A stretch of DNA of 64,000 bases from the NCBI GenBank assembly GCA_021732975.1, contig JAKFWC010000015.1, positions 1 through 64,000 of the forward strand. The letters are read 5' to 3'. The first letter of the stretch is position 1. Each line of letters opens with the position of its first letter. This document shows, piece after piece, positions 27,033 through 37,200 of this stretch. The position numbers were made by a program, and so were the translations under genes. The notes under the pieces were generated by a model. That model saw only the letters and a list, made by a program, of their open reading frames with translations. It was not told the origin of the DNA and searched no databases. The stretch comes from Planctomycetaceae bacterium (GTDB lineage: Bacteria > Planctomycetota > Planctomycetia > Planctomycetales > Planctomycetaceae).

Positions 27033-27215
27033 TCAGTTTGTGAACAAGTCTTCTTCTGCCATGTGATGTCGGACACCGTAGTTTTCGCCGAAACTAATCT
27101 CTAAGCAGTCTTCGCCGTCGTTACATCCGCGATAATTGTTACTTACAGCCGTGTTTTCAATTTGCCACGTGTTGCCGTATGGAAACACGCGAAGATGGCG
27201 CAGTTCGTGACACAA
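27033..27215 (-). pseudogene. possible metallopeptidase fragment with HExxH motif
   Basis: A 60-residue frame opening with CHELRHLRVF, where HELRH fits the zinc-binding HExxH motif, followed by YRGCNDGEDCLEISFGENY. A stop (TGA at 27219-27221) stands just before it, and no start codon other than TTG gives it a beginning. The pattern of an HExxH followed by an acidic, ENYGVR-like segment recalls toxin-type metallopeptidase domains at the C-terminus of larger proteins, but I cannot assign it. It is either the remnant of a decayed gene or chance. Confidence 0.25.
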
Positions 27216-27345
27216 GCTTCAGTGCAATCCGTTCGGCGGACTGCATGCCATTTCCTGGTGAAATGGTTTCTCGATTGTGAACACCGTCCGTGCGCTATGG
27301 CTGCCTGTTCTAACACCTTTTCGGTTCTGCGTAGAGGTTCCGTCC

Positions 27346-27732
27346 ATGACGACTGTTCTTGTGATTGACGACGCAAAATTCGGCCGCGGTCGCGTGATTG
27401 CGGCCCTGAAGTCACTTCCCGTTGAAATCGTGGAAGCCGTCAACGGGATCGACGGGTTGGAAAAACATACGGAATGCCAACCCGACCTGGTGATTTCCGA
27501 TCTGCTAATGCCACGGATGACAGGATTGGAGTTCTTGACCGAACTTCGTGCCCGCGGAAGTGCCACACCGGTGATCATCGTCTCGGCAGACATCCAGACA
27601 ACGTCTCAAGCCGCTTGCCGGGAACAAGGCGCTGCCGCCTTCGTGAACAAGCCCTTTCAACCCGATGAACTGCGTGCCGTCGTTGCCGCGACCCTGGAAA
27701 GCGCCAGCGTAAGTTTTTCCTGCGCCCATTAA
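27346..27732 (+). CDS. single-domain response regulator
   Basis: A 128-residue CheY-like receiver with no output domain. The acidic pair is D8-D9, the phosphoacceptor D52 (LVISDLLMP), the switch Ser S80 and Lys K102 (NKPF). ATG 27346 follows AGAGG. It is the first gene of a co-directional unit with a CheC-like phosphatase 23 bases downstream and a hybrid kinase after that. In CheC systems the receiver is the phosphatase substrate, so the gene order suggests direct partners. It lacks a CheA or chemoreceptor neighbour. Confidence 0.92.
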   Translation: MTTVLVIDDAKFGRGRVIAALKSLPVEIVEAVNGIDGLEKHTECQPDLVISDLLMPRMTGLEFLTELRARGSATPVIIVSADIQTTSQAACREQGAAAFVNKPFQPDELRAVVAATLESASVSFSCAH

Positions 27733-27755
27733 TCTCAAGAGCACGAGTACTTGCG

Positions 27756-28370
27756 ATGAGCGACGATTTGCCAGTATTGGAAGAAGACACGATCGATGCG
27801 TTGACCGAGCTGGTCAATATTGGCGTCGGACGGGCAGCGGCATCACTCAGCGATTTGATCGGTGAGCGGATTGAACTCACCGTCCCGCGCGTACGCTTCT
27901 GCCGCGAAAATGAACCAATCATTCAGGAAGCCAGCGGCGGCGCGTTGTCGACAACGGTTGTCACGCAGGATTTCTGCGGTCGGATCAATGGCCGCGCGGC
28001 ACTCATGTTCCCGCAATCGAGCGCGTTGATCCTGGGAGGGCTTCTGTCGGGGGGGGAAGCCCTCGCTACGGAAGTCGATGCCGAACTCAGCGGAATCTTG
28101 CTCGAGGTCGGCAATATCGTTCTGAACGGTGTATTGGGGTCGTTGTCCAATGTCGCGGGCGATGTCTTCGATTACTCCCTGCCGACGTTATTCGATGACC
28201 AACCTGCGTTGTCGTGGCTCCTGTTGTCTAACGACACGGACGCGGAACTGTTGATTGCGAATGTCGAGTTCCATGTGCAGCACAGCGAAATCCGCGGGAC
28301 CATTGCCATCGTATTCGCGGGCGGGTGTGTACAGACTTTGATCGAGCAGGTCTTTCAAACGGCATCGTGA
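27756..28370 (+). CDS. CheC-like chemotaxis phosphatase
   Basis: A 204-residue protein of the CheC/FliY/CheX phosphatase family that dephosphorylates CheY-P. Two E-xx-N active-site motifs are visible: E18-x2-N21 in TELVNIGVGRAAASL, and E117-x2-N120 in LEVGNIVLNGVLGSL, so both catalytic helices look intact. It follows the receiver gene by 23 bases and precedes the hybrid kinase by 92 bases. CheD, CheA and MCP genes are absent, so it may serve a non-chemotactic circuit. Confidence 0.88.
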   Translation: MSDDLPVLEEDTIDALTELVNIGVGRAAASLSDLIGERIELTVPRVRFCRENEPIIQEASGGALSTTVVTQDFCGRINGRAALMFPQSSALILGGLLSGGEALATEVDAELSGILLEVGNIVLNGVLGSLSNVAGDVFDYSLPTLFDDQPALSWLLLSNDTDAELLIANVEFHVQHSEIRGTIAIVFAGGCVQTLIEQVFQTAS

Positions 28371-28462
28371 CGGCACAAAATCACTTCGTGCCCGGCACAT
28401 GCTCGCTTGGCCCGGAATAGATTGTCGCCCCCAAAGAACATGTCTAGCGATCGGCTGCATCT

Positions 28463-30298
28463 ATGACTGTCGGTGCACTCGAAGTCACTTCTGTTCTCGA
28501 CGACGCGCAGCGTCAAATGCTTGATTCTGTACCCGTTGGCCTGTGTCTGCTCGCTGCCGACTCGACCGTTCTGGCCTGGAACCGGACGCTCGTGGAATGG
28601 ACGGGCCTGTCCGCACGCGATGCGATTCAGCGGAAACTCACCGATCTGTTTCCGTCTCTGCTTGCGGCCAAATATGCTCAGCGATTGGCTGCCGTCTTCA
28701 CTACCGGCGCGCCGGCAGCTTTCTCTGCCGCGTTGCATCATCACTTCATTCCGGCCAAGCTCCGCAATGATGAACGTTTGATGGTTCAGGAAACGTCGAT
28801 TCGGCTGATCTCCAGGAATCCACTGCAAGCGTTGGTGACAATCCAGGACGTGACGCTCGCTTCGCGACAACTGGAATGCCTTCGGCAAGAGCGCAAGAAG
28901 CTACTGGAAGCCACACGAGCGTTGGAAGTCGCGAACGAGTCGCTTCAAGAGAGCTTTGAAGATGCCTCCGCAAAGAATTATCAGCTGAATGACGAGATTC
29001 AGGAACGTCGGCGGATTGAAGTCGAACTCCGAGAACAGACGCTCAATCTCATTGAGGCGAAGACCCGCGAAGCAGAACACACGTCCCAGTTGGAACAACT
29101 CGTCCGTGATCTCACGGCCGCCCGCCAGCAAGCCCATGTTGCCACTCAAGCCAAGAGCGATTTTCTCGCCAACATGAGCCACGAGATTCGGACGCCGATG
29201 ACGGCGATCCTCGGTTACATGGACATGCTTCACGATCCGGACTTCACCGCCGAGCAGCGACAGCAGGTGATTCAAACTGTGCATCGCAACGGAGAGCATT
29301 TGCTGGCGATTATCAACGACGTGCTCGATCTCTCGAAGATCGAAGCGGGAAAGATGACCATCGAGCGGGTCGAGACGGCTCCGCGAGAACTCATCCGCGA
29401 CATCATCGAATTGATGTCCGGCCGGGCAAAGAAACAGAAACTCGGCCTCCTTATCGAGATGTCAGAATCGATTCCCCCCAGGCTCTTGACCGATCCGACA
29501 CGGTTGCAGCAGATTCTGGTCAACCTGATTGGCAATGCGATCAAATTCACGAGTTTGGGATCCGTGACGCTGTCCGTCGATTGGTTGGACTGTCAGCAGA
29601 AGGAAGGAATTCTCCGAATCCAGGTGACGGATACCGGCATCGGCATCGCAGATCATCAGCTCAAGAATCTCTTCCAACCATTCACTCAAGCCGATTCCGG
29701 TACAGCGCGACAATTCGGCGGGACCGGCCTCGGACTCGCGATCTCACGCCGATTAGCCATGTTGATGGGGGGAGAGCTCAGTGTAGAGAGTCAGCAGGGC
29801 GTAGGCAGTACGTTCACGCTGACCGTTACGTGCGGGCGTTGCCTGAACGACACCGTGAATCACCGCGTCGGATCGAGCCATTCCGGCCCCGTCGCTCTTT
29901 CTCTGGAAAACGTGCACGTCCTCGTCGCCGACGATTCGCCGGACAACCAGAAACTGCTCGCCTATAATCTGCGAAAAGTCGGTGCGACATTCGAAGTGGC
30001 CGGCAATGGTCTCATCGCGCTCGAGATGATCGAGGCGGCCCGATTGACGAAAGCCTTCGATGTCGTCTTGATGGATATCCAGATGCCGCTCCTCGACGGG
30101 TATGCTGCAACCCGACAATTGCGGGAACAAAAGGACAATACTCCGGTCATTGCCCTCACTGCGAATGCCATGACTGGCGATCATGAAAAGTGTCTCAACG
30201 CGGGCTGCAACGACTATCTCACGAAGCCGATCAATCGCGAAAAGCTGATCGCCACCATCGCCCGTTGGGCGAAAACACCCGTGGTCACGGTGGACTGA
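28463..30298 (+). CDS. soluble hybrid sensor histidine kinase
   Basis: A 611-residue kinase without transmembrane segments. Order: PAS-like domain (about 10-135), coiled coil (135-230), HisKA with H240 (NMSHEIRTPM), HATPase with DTGIGIAD (390-397) and GGTGLGLAIS (419-428), and a C-terminal receiver with D490-D491, D538 (VLMDIQMP) and K588. A cytoplasmic signal is expected through the PAS domain. The gene is the last of the receiver-CheC-kinase unit. Its own receiver may be the input to the phosphatase or a phosphate sink. No Hpt domain is seen, so transfer to the stand-alone receiver would be direct or use a separate protein. Confidence 0.94.
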   Translation: MTVGALEVTSVLDDAQRQMLDSVPVGLCLLAADSTVLAWNRTLVEWTGLSARDAIQRKLTDLFPSLLAAKYAQRLAAVFTTGAPAAFSAALHHHFIPAKLRNDERLMVQETSIRLISRNPLQALVTIQDVTLASRQLECLRQERKKLLEATRALEVANESLQESFEDASAKNYQLNDEIQERRRIEVELREQTLNLIEAKTREAEHTSQLEQLVRDLTAARQQAHVATQAKSDFLANMSHEIRTPMTAILGYMDMLHDPDFTAEQRQQVIQTVHRNGEHLLAIINDVLDLSKIEAGKMTIERVETAPRELIRDIIELMSGRAKKQKLGLLIEMSESIPPRLLTDPTRLQQILVNLIGNAIKFTSLGSVTLSVDWLDCQQKEGILRIQVTDTGIGIADHQLKNLFQPFTQADSGTARQFGGTGLGLAISRRLAMLMGGELSVESQQGVGSTFTLTVTCGRCLNDTVNHRVGSSHSGPVALSLENVHVLVADDSPDNQKLLAYNLRKVGATFEVAGNGLIALEMIEAARLTKAFDVVLMDIQMPLLDGYAATRQLREQKDNTPVIALTANAMTGDHEKCLNAGCNDYLTKPINREKLIATIARWAKTPVVTVD

Positions 30299-30388
30299 CC
30301 CCATTTTCTGAACCATAGTGGGCTATGACCTTGATGCGACGATGTCTTAACCGTATGGTCGCGAAGGTGCTCTCGACGGAATTCGTAG

Positions 30389-30685
30389 TCCGCAAGTGGC
30401 TCCAGTGTTCGGCGGGTGGTGCGAAATGGTGCGTCCCCGGCGCGGAAGATTTTGACCGGTACCGGTCCGCTGGAAATCGTGCAGCCGCGGGTGCGGGACA
30501 AGTCGCCGGAACCGGGAAAGCGGGTGCGGTTCACGTCGTCGAACTTGCCGCCGTACCTGCGAAAGTCGAAGCCCCTCAAGGGACTCCTTCGGTGGCTGTA
30601 CCTCAAATGGATTTCAACCGTTGATTTTGTCCAAGCGTTGCAGACGCTGGTGGGCCCCGCAGAGAAGAGGCTGAGTCCGAACTGA
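30389..30685 (+). pseudogene. IS256-type transposase remnant
   Basis: The frame open from 30389 to a stop at 30683-30685 encodes RRVVRNGASPARKILTGTGP then VRDKSPEPGKRVRFTSS, LPPYLRKSKPLKGLL and ISTVDFVQALQTL. This matches the N-terminal part of IS256 (mutator) family transposases, which read RNGxxPxRxxxTGxGP, RVRDR, FxSxxLPPYxRK, LYLKGxST. The N-terminus and the whole catalytic DDE core are missing, so it is inactive. No terminal repeats are seen. It lies next to the hybrid kinase end and about 340 bases from tRNA-Ala. Confidence 0.7.
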
Positions 30686-31026
30686 CGACTCCTCCACCGC
30701 AGGTGTTCAGAGCGGTGTATACAGGACAAGATGCTCAGGGGTTTCGGGAATGGCTCGATGGGAGGCAAGGAAACGGTTGAGCATCCTCCTATCTAGCCGG
30801 TTTTCCCATCATGATCGCCTGTTTCGCGACATGCTGATCGCCGAGAGGGAAGGGGATGATTGAACCCAGTAACAGCAATTCTCTGAACGACTTCCGCCAC
30901 TTGGAATGTGAAGCCGTGCCGCAGTTGAACTGCTACGCCATGCCGACTGACGAGTCGTAACTTCTTGGCCTCAAAAGGAAAAAAGCCGTCAAACACCGCA
31001 GTGTCCGCCGGCTTTCTTCGCTGAAG
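30686..31026. other. intergenic region between transposase remnant and tRNA-Ala
   Basis: Holds no gene that I can support. The segment from the remnant to 30950 is unassigned and may contain more of the decayed element; the right end holds the tRNA terminator. Confidence 0.4.
30979..31018 (-). terminator. intrinsic terminator of tRNA-Ala
   Basis: On the minus strand, AAAGCCG pairs with CGGCTTT, followed by TTTTCC, eight bases after the tRNA 3' end. The 20-base loop contains a second possible stem (CACTGCGGTG). Confidence 0.6.
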
Positions 31027-31099
<73 letters not shown>

Positions 31100-31573
31100 G
31101 ATAGTGCGACAACTGTATCGACACTCCGCTTGGGGAGAGTGTTCGTGTTGTTCCGCGTCCCCTGATTAATCGGATTTTTACCGGCGGGCGTTCACGAAAT
31201 CTAGCCTGACGCGGCTTCCAGACCCCGAGAAATTTAGGATTGAGACAGAACTTGTTCCCTCGTAAGGGATTGTGTTCATGTCCGTGTTTTGTGGATTGTC
31301 CTGATCCGGGAATGTGAGAACGGCAGCCAACAGCGTTTGCGGTTTCGCGGCATGTCTCAAAAGCACCGCGTGATGTCGGTTCGCACTCTGTGGGATCAGC
31401 ACGGGATGCGAAACCGCAAGCGGGGGGATTGGGGGCATTCGATACGGATCCATCCGGAATCGACAACGAACGACGGATGTTCCTTTGACTCGGTTGCCGG
31501 TAGATATCATCGCTTGGTACGGTGTCTCCAACTGATTTCCCACTTGAGACTTCGCCCCTCGAGAGCAACCTCC
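31100..31573. other. 474-base intergenic region upstream of DUF1080 gene
   Basis: Contains the family C inverted pair (31334-31422). I find no clear promoter pair or gene in it. A TTGACT at about 31487 lies near TATCAT at about 31507, too closely spaced for a good sigma70 promoter. Confidence 0.4.
31334..31422. repeat. family C inverted pair
   Basis: GTTTGCGGTTTCGCGGCAT (from 31335) and GATGCGAAACCGCAAGCG (ending 31422) are inverted and about 50 bases apart. It has the same core as the pair at 16291-16386. Confidence 0.75.
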
Positions 31574-32557
31574 ATGCAGAACCATTGGTGTCTTTCTCTG
31601 TTTGCCAGTGTGATGATGGCGTCCGTTTTTTTCGCCGCCGATGATCCAAAGAACCCAATGAAAAAGGCCTTTCTCGATGCTCAGGAAGCGGGGCCAGACT
31701 TCGCTGTGCAGGGAGAGTATGCAGGCAAGTTGGACGATTCAGGGATCGGCGTGCAAGTGATCGCCAAGGGGAATGGAAAGTTCGATGCCGTGGTGTTGCC
31801 CGGCGGATTGCCTGGTGCCGGGTGGGATGGCAAGGGGCGACACGCGCTGTCCGGCAAAACGGAGGAGGGCAAGACCGGCGCAGCGACGATTCTTAAAGGG
31901 GAAGGGGGCAGCGCGGTCATCGCAGGCGACACGCTCGCGCTCACATGGGGTGACAAGAAGGCCGATCTCAAGAAGCTGAACCGCGTATCACCCACCGTTG
32001 GCCTGAAAGCTCCTGCCGGAGCGATCGTTCTCTTTGATGGCAGCAATGTTGATGTGTGGGAACCGGGCAAGATGGCCGAATCCGGCTTGATGGGCGTTGG
32101 CACGCGGACCAAGCAAAAGTTCGACAGTTTCACGCTACATCTCGAATTCCGCACGCCGTTCATGCCGTTGGCCTCCGGTCAGGGCCGGGGCAACAGCGGG
32201 ATGTACCTGCAGGATCAATATGAGTGCCAGATCCTCGATTCGTTCGGCCTCACCGGTGAAGACAATGAATGTGGCGGCATCTACAAGAACGCCCGCCCGT
32301 CAACGAACATGTGCCTCCCGCCGCTCATATGGCAGACCTACGATGTCGAATTCACCGGAACGAAGTTCGACGCCGAGGGCAAAGTGACCGCCCCGGGAAA
32401 ATGTACCATCAAGCACAACGGTGTCATCGTTCACGAAAATCTGGAACTGAAGACGACTCCGGGCGGTGGACAGGCTAACCAAAAGCCCGGCGCGTTGTTC
32501 CTGCAGGACCATGGCGATCCGGTCCGGTTCCGCAACATCTGGATCGTGGAAAAGTAG
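31574..32557 (+). CDS. secreted DUF1080 (3-keto-disaccharide hydrolase-like) protein
   Basis: A 327-residue exported protein with a signal peptide (MQNHWCLSLFASVMMASVFFA). The C-terminal part (about 150-325) is the DUF1080 jelly-roll fold with FDGSNVDVWEPGK, RGNSGMYLQDQYECQILDSFG and GALFLQDHGDPVRFRNIW. Characterised members act on 3-keto-disaccharides or related glycosides; the family is greatly expanded in planctomycetes. A preceding domain (about 30-145) with QGEYAGKLDDSGIGVQV is common in these proteins. ATG 31574 was chosen; the longer frame lacks a signal peptide. Confidence 0.87.
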   Translation: MQNHWCLSLFASVMMASVFFAADDPKNPMKKAFLDAQEAGPDFAVQGEYAGKLDDSGIGVQVIAKGNGKFDAVVLPGGLPGAGWDGKGRHALSGKTEEGKTGAATILKGEGGSAVIAGDTLALTWGDKKADLKKLNRVSPTVGLKAPAGAIVLFDGSNVDVWEPGKMAESGLMGVGTRTKQKFDSFTLHLEFRTPFMPLASGQGRGNSGMYLQDQYECQILDSFGLTGEDNECGGIYKNARPSTNMCLPPLIWQTYDVEFTGTKFDAEGKVTAPGKCTIKHNGVIVHENLELKTTPGGGQANQKPGALFLQDHGDPVRFRNIWIVEK

Positions 32558-32657
32558 GGGATTGCCCGTGGTCAGTTGTCCGGTTGCGAAGAGCCCCGCG
32601 CACAACGGGAACGGGGACTGACTTTTCTCTTCACCATTGACAACGGACCACTGACAG

Positions 32658-34166
32658 ATGTCCGGTCGCGTCTTCCTCGTTGGTGCCGGGCCGGGTGATC
32701 CGGGATTGCTCACGCTGCGCGGCAAGGCGTGTCTCGAAGCAGCCGATCTCGTTCTGTACGACGGACTGGTCAACCCGCTGTTGCTGCGACATTCACATGC
32801 AACCGCCCAGCGAACATGCCGAGTCGGCGGACCGGGCGATCGGCATCTCGATCAGGCGGAAATCAATCGTCAGCTCATTGATGCCGCCAAATCGGGGTTG
32901 ACGGTCTGCCGCCTCAAGGGGGGCGATCCGTTCATCTTCGGGCGCGGCAGTGAAGAAGCCGCTGCCCTTGCTGCGGAAGGGATTCCGTTTGAGGTCGTGC
33001 CGGGAATCACGGCTGCGACCGGAGCGGCAGTGTATGCCGGAATCTCGCTGACCCATCGCGATCATGCGTCCGCTGTCGCGTTCATCACAGGGCACGAAGA
33101 TCCAGCCAAACCTGAATCCGCGGTCGATTATGAGGCCCTCGCACGATTCCCTGGCACGCTCGTCTTCTACATGGGACTGCACCGTCTGCCGCAGATCGTG
33201 GAACGATTGATCGCGGCGGGTAAGTCGGCCTCCACCCCGTCTGCGGTTGTGAATCGAGCCACGACATCGCGACAACGGACGGTCACGGCAACGCTGTCGG
33301 AACTGACGGAGGTGGTGCAACGAGCCAGGCTATCGCCGCCGTCACTGGTAATTGTCGGTGAGGTGGTCCGCGTTCGCGCCCAGGCGAAATGGTTTGAAGA
33401 TCGCCCGTTGTTTGGAAAAGTCATCGGCATCACCCGCCCGGAAGATCAGGCCGAGACTGCGATCGATCAAGCCGTTGCGATGGGAGCACTCCCCGTCGTG
33501 ATTCCGGCGATTGAAATCGGGCCGCCGCCGGACATCAGCGCGGTCGATGCGATGCTCGACCGTCTGGATCAATTTGATTGGCTGGTCTTCACCAGCGTAA
33601 ACGGTGTCCGCGGTCTGTTGTTGCAACTGTGGCAACGTGGCAGTGATGTGCGGAAGCTAGGACGTTGTAAACTCGCCGCGATTGGTCCGAGCACTGCGAC
33701 CGCGCTCGAAGAGTTCTCATTGCGTTGTGATGTCGTCCCGGATGAGTATCGAGCGGAGACGCTTGCCGACGCGCTGGTGCCATTGGTGAAAGATCAGCGC
33801 GTGTTATGGGCGCGAGCGGATCGGGGTCGCGATGTCTTGCCCGAACGGTTAAAGGCCGCGGGGGCTATGTTCGAGCAAGTTGTCGTTTACACGAATCGCG
33901 ATGTCACCGAACTGCCAGCGGCTGAATTGGCGATGCTTGAGCGCGGCGAACTTGACTGGGTTGGCATTTCAAGTCCGTCGATCGCTCGCAGTCTGGCGAA
34001 GCTGTTGACACCTGCGGCCCGGCAACATCTCGGAGCGCGCACCCGATTGTGTGCGATCAGCCCCGTGACCGCAGCCGCAGCGGAGGAAGTCGGATTACCG
34101 GTTGCTGCCACTGCAACCGATTTCACATGGGATGGGATGTTCGCTGCAATGGTCCGTTGCCAGTAG
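32658..34166 (+). CDS. cobA-hemD: fused uroporphyrinogen-III C-methyltransferase / uroporphyrinogen-III synthase
   Basis: A 502-residue bifunctional protein of the haem/corrin pathway. Residues about 1-245 are the SAM-dependent methyltransferase (GAGPGDPGLLTLRG at 9-22, the Gly-rich GGDPFIFGRG loop near 87-96). Residues about 253-500 are a HemD-type synthase, which closes the linear tetrapyrrole and is much less conserved (WLVFTSVNGV, DWVGISSPSIAR). Fusion of these two activities occurs in several bacteria. Other haem or siroheme genes are not adjacent. The enzymes are cytoplasmic. HemD activity is inferred from position and fold. Confidence 0.92.
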   Translation: MSGRVFLVGAGPGDPGLLTLRGKACLEAADLVLYDGLVNPLLLRHSHATAQRTCRVGGPGDRHLDQAEINRQLIDAAKSGLTVCRLKGGDPFIFGRGSEEAAALAAEGIPFEVVPGITAATGAAVYAGISLTHRDHASAVAFITGHEDPAKPESAVDYEALARFPGTLVFYMGLHRLPQIVERLIAAGKSASTPSAVVNRATTSRQRTVTATLSELTEVVQRARLSPPSLVIVGEVVRVRAQAKWFEDRPLFGKVIGITRPEDQAETAIDQAVAMGALPVVIPAIEIGPPPDISAVDAMLDRLDQFDWLVFTSVNGVRGLLLQLWQRGSDVRKLGRCKLAAIGPSTATALEEFSLRCDVVPDEYRAETLADALVPLVKDQRVLWARADRGRDVLPERLKAAGAMFEQVVVYTNRDVTELPAAELAMLERGELDWVGISSPSIARSLAKLLTPAARQHLGARTRLCAISPVTAAAAEEVGLPVAATATDFTWDGMFAAMVRCQ

Positions 34167-34195
34167 ACCAGAGTTGTTGAACCGGTCACCAACAT

Positions 34196-34256
34196 CGCTT
34201 TGCGGTTTCGCGCCTCGCGCGGAGACCACCGAGTGGAATCAGCGCGAGGCGCGAAG
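34196..34256. repeat. family C unit with 14-base hairpin
   Basis: The unit CGCTTTGCGGTTTCGCGCC is followed by a perfect 14-base stem TTCGCGCCTCGCGC (34208-34221)/GCGCGAGGCGCGAA (34243-34256). Lies between the ends of the CobA-HemD and dnaE genes, which converge. Confidence 0.7.
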
Positions 34257-34266
34257 CGGGATAAGG

Positions 34267-37200
34267 TTATCGTCCGACACCTTGCGGCTTGGTGGAGGCT
34301 CGGCGTGCTTCGGCGATGTACATCAGGCTGCCATCGCCCAGGACATCGCGCAGCTCGGTTTTGAGTTCACGCGAACACGTCACCTTCATGGCAATGGGTT
34401 TCTGGGCGACGAACCGCAACCGGCACGTGGGGTCTTCTTCATCGAGCGTTTCCACCAGCACAACGACTTCCGATTTGCCCGGATAGCGCTGCAGAATGTC
34501 CCGCACGCGGTTCACCACGCGGCCGTCATGGAAGCCTTTGCGGAACTTGATGGCGAGTTGTCGCGTGAAATTCTGCTCGGCTTCGTCGAGCGTCCACATG
34601 CTGTCGACGATGACATTCGGTTCGCGGTTCCGTTTGTCGAGTTTCCCTTTAATGAACCGAATCCCTTCGGCTTCCACCTTATGGCCGAGCCGGTCGAATT
34701 CTTCCGGCCACATGATGCAGCGGACGATCCCGGTGGGATCTTCAAAGTCGAAGTTGACATATTTGCTGTGACCGTTACGGCTCGGCTTCTTTGTCTGGGC
34801 TTTCTTGATCGACGAAATCATGCCGCCGAGGATGACTTCCGTGCCGTCGTCCAGATCGACCAACTGTTCACGCTGATGCGTGGCGTACGCGGCCAGTTCC
34901 GTGGCGACTTCCGTCAGCGGATGCGAGGTGAGATAGAACCCGAACGCTTCTTTTTCGTAGTTGTTTTTTTCGCGATGCGGCCACTCGGGCATTTCGGGCA
35001 GCGCCTGCACACTGGCCGCAGCGGCTTCCTGCGGGGATTCGTCTTCGTCGCCGCCGAAGAGGTTTTTCTGACCGCGCTGTTTGTCGCGCAGAACTGATGC
35101 CGCACCCTGCACCGCTCGTTCGACGACGGCGAAGAGTTGTGACCGGCGCCCACCAAAGCTGTCGCACGCTCCGGCTTTCACGAGAAGTTCGAGCACGCCC
35201 TTCGTCACCGCTTTCGGGTCACACCGCTCGGTCAGATTGTAGATGCTCGTGAACGGCCCGTTTGCTTCGCGCTCGCTGGCAATGGCCCCGACCGCACTTT
35301 CACCGACCCCCTTAATCGCCCCGAGACCGAACGCGATCTTGTCGCCGCGGACCGTGAACTCGACATCGCTGTGATTCACATCGGGCGGAAGGATCGTGAT
35401 CCCCATCCGGCGGCAATCATCGAGATGTTCGATGATCTTCTCAGTCTCACCCATCTCGCAGGACAGCAGCGCGGCCATGAACTCGACGGGATAGTGGGCC
35501 TTGAGATAGGCCGTCTGATAGGCCACTGCACCGTAAGCGGTCGAGTGCGATTTGTTGAAGCCGTAACCCGCGAACTTTTCGATCATGCCGAAGAGTTCGA
35601 CCGCCGTCTGTTCCGCGAGGGCATTGGCTTTGGCCCCGGCAATGAACTGCTCGCGGTACTTGGCGATCATTTCCAGCTTTTTCTTGCTGATCGCTTTAAT
35701 GCACTGATACGACTGCGGCAGCTCGATGCCGCCGAGCCGGTTCAGAATCCGCATCACCTGTTCCTGGTAGACCATCACGCCGTAGGTCTCGTCCAGAATC
35801 GCGTCCATGATCGGATGGACTTTGGGCAGCGGCTGCCGCTTGTTCTTCACGTCGACGTATGTCATCACCATGCCCCCTTCGAGGGGACCGGGGCGATACA
35901 GGGCGGACGTGGCGATGATGTCGTTGAATTTGTCGGGCCGCATCTTGGTCAGCAGATCGCGCATCCCGCCGGACTCAAGCTGGAAAATGCCTTTCGTTTC
36001 GCCGCGCTGGAGCAATGCAAATGTGGCTTTATCATCGAGCGGCAACTTGACGGGATCGATGTCAACGCCCTGATGCTTCTTCACGTTCTTGACGGCTTTG
36101 TCGAGAATCGTGAGATTGCGTAAGCCCAGAAAATCCATCTTCAGCATGCCGGCTTTTTCGACGGTCGGACCTTCCCACTGGGTCACGATGTCGGTCTTGC
36201 CGGAGATCGTCTGCAATGGCACGTACTCTTCAATCGGGCGGTCGCTCACCACCACCCCGGCGGCGTGTGTGCCGGCCGATCGCGCGAGGCCTTCGAGCTG
36301 GATCGCCATCTCCAGCAGTTCGCGGACCTGCGGATCGGTGTTGAAGGCTTCCTTGAGTTCCGCACTCTTTTCAATGGCTTCCTTCAACTCGATGTTGAGT
36401 TCATCGGGGACCATCTTGGCGACTTCATCGACGCGCTTGAGCGGGACTGACAGCGCTCGACCGACATCGCGGATGGCGGCTTTGGCTTTGAGTGTGCCGA
36501 AGGTGCCGATCTGCGAGACGTTCTTTTCGCCGTATTTCGCCTTGGTGTAGTCGATGACTTCCTGCCGACGATCGCGGCAGAAGTCGATATCGATATCCGG
36601 CGGTTCGGTGCGGCTCGGATCGAGGAACCGCTCAAACAGCAGGTCGTATTCCAGCGGACAAACGTGACTGAGACCGAGCAGGTACGCCACGATCGCGCCG
36701 CAGGCCGAACCACGCGCACTGGCGGGGATGCCGCGTTCCATCGCAAAGCGGACGAAGTCCCACACGATCAAGAAGTAACTCGCGTAACCCATCTTCAGGA
36801 TGACGCCGAGTTCAAAATCGAGCCGGTCGCGATGGGCCTGCGTGATGTTCTCTTTGCCATAGCGCCAGATGAGGCCCGCTTCGCAAAGTTCTCTCAGGTA
36901 ATCGATATCTCTCTTGTTATCGGGAGTCGCAAAGACCGGGAAGTGCCGGGTCTTTAGGTCGAGCGAGATATCAACGCGGTTGGCGATCTCCTGCGACCGC
37001 GCGACGGCGTCCTCGAACCCCGGAAACGCGGCGTACATTTCCTCTGGTGTGCGAACGAAAAGCTGGTCGCCTTCCATGCGCATGCGGTTCGTGTCACTGC
37101 GTTCGCTCTTCGTATTGACGCACAGCAGCACGTCCTGCACGGCGTGATCTTCGCGGTTTAGATAATGCGCATCGTTGGTGGCGACGAGGGGAATCCCCAT

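Larger units (their letters stand above)
26563..27345. other. 783-base gene-poor region
   Basis: Lies between the P450 start and the response regulator. It holds a perfect long hairpin (26711-26752) and, on the minus strand, a short open frame with an HELRH motif (27033-27215). The stretch 26753-27030 shows no coding signal I can support. It may be the remains of a lost gene. Confidence 0.5.

Noticed and set aside
30325..30624. Open frame from 30325 with no motif
   Set aside because: It is an out-of-frame reading of the IS256 remnant; the frame from 30389 matches the transposase.
35371..36123. Plus-strand open frame opposite dnaE
   Set aside because: Antisense shadow of the DNA polymerase III alpha gene; His- and Phe-rich composition typical of such shadows.
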